Source: Watersipora subatra (taxonomy: Eukaryota > Bryozoa > Gymnolaemata > Cheilostomatida > Watersiporidae). From it: a DNA stretch of 64,000 bases. The DNA is taken from NCBI RefSeq assembly GCF_963576615.1, contig NC_088708.1, positions 3,596,001 to 3,660,000 of the forward strand. Reading direction: 5' to 3'. Shown here piece by piece: positions 60,177-64,000 of this stretch. The position numbers were made by a program, and so were the translations under genes. The notes beneath the pieces were generated by a model. It ran no database searches, was not told where the DNA came from, and saw only the letters and a list, made by a program, of their open reading frames with translations. How positions within the stretch are numbered: position 1 is the stretch's first letter; every line of letters starts with the position of its first letter.

Positions 60177-63100
60177 TTAACCTGTCACATAATCCTTCAA
60201 GTAATGCGGGGGCTGGGAGTGACGACTGGATCTCCTGGGTTCATTTGCCCCAGGATTAGGATAGTCTGCATTAGGTGGCGTATCAATATCAGTGTTAGCA
60301 TTAGATCCCTCTGCCCCATCAATTGGCTCATCATCAACATGTGTCATTTGGTAAGGTTGTAGCCTAGGGTCCTGCGAACCTGGTGACATCACTGGCATCA
60401 CGTTTGTCCTCGTAATAGGTATCTGCTCATTCCTATTCTGTGGGACTTGTCTTCTGTCTCTATCTAAAACATCAACAGTAGCAGGCTGCAGATACGGTTT
60501 GGTATGATGGACATTGCGCCTAAAGATTCTACCATCCCTGGACTCAAGAACTAGTACAGGCCCACAGACTTCACGAACCCTAAATGGATCACTATGAAAT
60601 GGAGTCTGGATTTTATTAGGATTTTCCCTCCTTAACAACACTAGATCCCCACATTTTGTTTCATGAAAATGTCTCCCATTGTTTTTCCCTTCTACCATGC
60701 TGTGCTTACGCTCAGCGTCATTATCTCTGCATTGCAGTTCAGCGTTGTGAATGTCATTAATATGTGGCAATTTAGTACGCAGTTTTCTACCAAATAACAT
60801 CTCAGCTGGGGATTTACCTGTAATGCTGTGGGGTGTGTTGCGGTATGCCACTAAATACTTTTGTACCTCGACTTTGTAATCTGCTCCTTCAGCATACGCA
60901 ATTTTTTATGCGCTTTATTATTGACCTGTTTTGTCTTTCCACTTCTCCGTTTGCCTCAGGCCACCTAGGAGTCACCAGATGGTGGTGGATCCCCATGGAA
61001 GTCATGTACTGCTTAAACTCATGTGAGACGAGTTGAGGACCATTGTCACTTTTGATGTATACTGGCAGGCCATGCACATCAAATATCTTGGACATGATCT
61101 CAATGATTTTGGTGCTAGTGATTGTTTTATGTACTCTATTTCATACCAGCGGCTATAATAGTCAACTATAACAAACAGGTAGTCGCCATTTGGCAATGGT
61201 CCCAACAAGTCACACGCTAGCTTCTCCCATGGCCCATTAGGCAAATCTGTGACCCTAATAGGGTCCCTATTGGTGGGTGAACCTGTTACCTGACACCCCT
61301 GACAATGCTTCACATAACTCTCAACATCGGCATCGATGCCTGGCCAATAAACTCTTGTTCTTAGGTTTCTCTTGGTACCCACTATACCTAAATGCCCCTC
61401 GTGCCCTAACTTGATCATGGCCTCTCGCAACTCCTTCGGGACCACTATCCTGTTGCCGCGGAGCACCAATTTACCAATAACACAAAGTTCATCCTTGAGA
61501 GTTCGATATATGCGCGGCACCTCTGACGGAAGATTATGAAATTGGCCAGACTCGAGAGCATTACGGACATGACACAACTCAGGATCAGTGAGAGAAGTTT
61601 TTTCAACTTCTTTAGCTGTTATGGCTGTGATACTATCTAGTACAGTGTGTCTGACATATAATTCAGTATCTTCAGTTGCCTTTTGAGGTTGCTCAAGCTC
61701 CTCCCTCTTATCGACAGCCTTTAACAACCTCGACAGTGGATTAGCAATGTTCTCGCTGCCTTTCACATATCTGACTTCAAAGTCATAACACTGCATTCTC
61801 AGCACCCATCTCTCTATTCTCATCGAAGTCCTCTTGGTCTTACTGCCATATATGACTTCCAATGGTTTGTGATCTGTTAGTAGTATAAACTTGACACCAA
61901 AGAGGTAGTGGTGTAGTCTCTCACATGCCCATACTATAGCTAGGGTCTCACGCTCAGTCTGCGTATAGCGTCTTTCGACATTAGTGAGGGCACGGCTGAT
62001 GTAACAAACCACTCTTGGCCCTTTTTCTGAATATTGCACTAGCACAACCCCTAGACCAACTGGGCTGGCATCCATATACAGTAGAGTCTCCCCATTAATG
62101 TCAAAGTGGGCAAGTGTTTCATAATTGCTCAAGTCCTTTTTCAGAAGGTTGAATGCTTTCACTTCCTGTGTATTCATTGAAATCTCCGTTCCAGGGCTTT
62201 TTCGTAGTGTCAACTTTCTGAGGGATTCTGTCTTGTCAGAAAAAAATGGAATGAACTTAGAGCAATATCCAACCAATCCCAAAAAACTCTTAGGCTCTCC
62301 TACATTCCTTGGCATGCGGGCCTCACCTACAGCTTTGACTTTATCTTTCCCTGGGCTCACACCGTCACTTGATATATGGTGTCTTAAGAAGTCTATGCTT
62401 CTAGCACCAAAAACACACTTCTCCCTGTTGAGGGTCATGCCAGCTGCTTCCAAGCGCGTCAGAGTCTCAAGCAGCCTTTGATCATGTTCAGAACATGTTC
62501 TACCATGAATCACTATGTCATCAGCCATGTTGGCCACGCCAGAAATGCCTCGAATGATATTTGCAACCTCTCGCTGATAGATTTCTGGTGCCGCGCTAAT
62601 ACCAAACATCAGGCGTTTGTAACGGTATAAACCAATGTGGGTATTGAACGTTGTAATGTCTCTGGACTCAGGACTCAATACAAATTGGTGAAAGCCAAGT
62701 TTCAGATCTATTTTGGAGAAGAACTGTGCTCCATTCATGTCCCTCAAGAGTTCATCAACTGTTGGAACAGGGTAGTGGTGCCGAATTACTGCGGTATTGG
62801 CCTTTCTCATGTCAATGCACATCCTAATTTTATCATTGGCCTTTGGCACTATTACTACGGGGCTGACCCAAGTTGTTGGCCCTTCAACCTTTTCTATTAT
62901 GTCAGACTCAACAAGCTCATTCAAGTGGTCCTCAAGTTTTCTCATCATTGCAAAGGGAATTCTACGGTATGATTGTGCTACTGGGGCCATATCAGGGTTA
63001 ATAGTGAGACAAATTTCTTGTTTAGCCCTACCAATCAAGCCTGAAAATAGGTTTGGAAATTTGGAACTATATTCCTCTACTCCACAACTATCACCCTTAC

Positions 63101-64000
63101 CTACCACTGCACTGCTACTATTACTGTTAGCAAACTTGACAAGGTTAAGTGCTTGCGCAGTCTCTACACCAAGAAGAGGTTCAGCACTTTCTGATATAAC
63201 AACAAATCTTACGTCTGCTAGAGACTCGGCACCTAGATACACTGTGGCCCAGAATTGCCCCAAAACAGCCATGGGAGAACTCGACGTGTATGTATATATG
63301 TTTGGACCACCCTTTTCCTGTTTTGAAATATTGACCTGATTAGCTTTCATATGCTCCCAGGAGTCTTTACTTATGATATTGCAATCAGACCCAGTATCTA
63401 TTATGAAGCTCACGCTAACCCCACCAACGCACAAATTTACCCTCCTTAATCCTACTTTTTGCACTGTACTACTCTGAAAACTAAAAGCAAGTTCTGAGTC
63501 CAGGGGTCTACCGCTAATATCTGTCTTTTGAGATTGGCCAGGAAACCCCCTTTCTACAACTGCATTGGCACTGTGTGTACTCGACTTGCACATAGATCTG
63601 AAATGATTTTTTCCATGACATTTAAAACATCGTTTGCCAAAAGCGGGGCACTCTCTGATTTTGTGTGTGGTGCCACATCTACCACATATTCTGTTACCTA
63701 TTGTTCCATGCTTATCTGCCTCAGCTGTCACACTACCACTAGGATCACTCTGACCCTGTCTGTTATAACCAGACAAATCAGACTTGGTCCTATTCATCGC
63801 CACATTACCACTCATTTCTGTAGCGCGCGCATCCACAGCCTCATGCGTAGCTGCAATTCTTAGCAAGTTTGTAAGTGACAGGTCATTGCCTTGCTCTAGG
63901 AGTTTGCGCTTAAGCAAATCAGAAGTACATGTTTCCACTATGTGGTCTCGGATTTGTTCATTTAAGTCATAACCACAACTCGAACTGGCCTTTCTCAGCC
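60177..64000 (-). CDS. Ty3/gypsy gag-pol polyprotein, 5' end outside the window, two frameshifts
   Basis: The main frame runs from the right edge to about 61002 and is open past 63938, so no start is assigned. Numbering from 63938: two zinc knuckles (residues 85-117, CGRCGTTHKIREC and CFKCHGKNHFRSMC); aspartic protease IDTGS (180-184); reverse transcriptase with SKIDLKLGFHQF and MADD (471-474) as the catalytic pair; RNase H (YMDAS, 621-625; LLTDHKPL, 687); integrase HHCC finger (H846, H849, C879, C882); and first catalytic Asp in LACDLLG (910). The second catalytic Asp (SDNGPQ) and the Glu (WPEANGEVERQ) lie in a second frame (61095-60889), and the integrase C-terminal part in a third (60851-60177, from AYRNTPHSITG). 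The shifts fall in short A/T runs at about 61125-61128 and 60902-60907. Otherwise the pol domains are well preserved, so the insertion is young or the shifts are sequencing errors. Confidence 0.9.

Noticed and set aside
62125..63972. Plus-strand frames of 60-180 aa
   Set aside because: Antisense shadows of the Ty3 gag-pol frame.

Overview
The window is AT-rich, intron-rich, repeat-laden animal nuclear DNA. I see no operons, and genes are split by GT-AG introns. Dispersed tRNA-headed SINEs, Ty3/gypsy, LINE and hAT copies, and at least 18 tandem arrays fill the introns and spacers. A marine invertebrate, perhaps a lophotrochozoan such as a mollusc or bryozoan, would fit; this is inference and the sequence alone does not fix the species.

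Three intact host genes can be built exon by exon. (1) A leucine-rich-repeat (LRR) protein lies on the minus strand (8560-20806, 8 exons, 443 aa). It has an N-myristoylation signal followed by a basic patch, then five consecutive exons of exactly 141 bp that each encode two LRRs. (2) A PLP-dependent enzyme of the D-cysteine desulfhydrase/ACC deaminase family lies on the plus strand (gene A, 32136-42692, 9 coding exons, 346 aa). (3) Its paralogue lies on the minus strand (gene B, 48792-57092, 9 coding exons, 349 aa). A and B are convergent, 6.1 kb apart, and their first eight coding exons have identical lengths and phases. Gene B has lost the conserved PTGGSN motif although its reading frame is intact.

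Layout: 1-2780 unique DNA with a 136-bp hairpin element; 2785-3505 satellite; 3706-6290 dead hAT transposase; 6400-8500 spacer with small tandem repeats; 8560-20806 LRR gene, whose introns hold six arrays including a palindrome array and a nuclear-receptor-like DR1 array; 21890-22745 LINE reverse transcriptase fragment; 24694-28230 decayed Ty3/gypsy element; 28480-32135 spacer; 32136-42692 gene A, with arrays in most long introns; 42693-48791 spacer; 48792-57092 gene B; 58715-59338 long foldback palindrome; 59800-64000 the 3' part of a younger Ty3/gypsy element with a definable 3' LTR, running off the right edge.

The most unusual signals are the inverted, convergent enzyme pair with one diverged active-site motif; tandem duplications that copy splice sites themselves; and tandem arrays made of palindromes, DR1 motifs or splice-donor hexamers inside introns.
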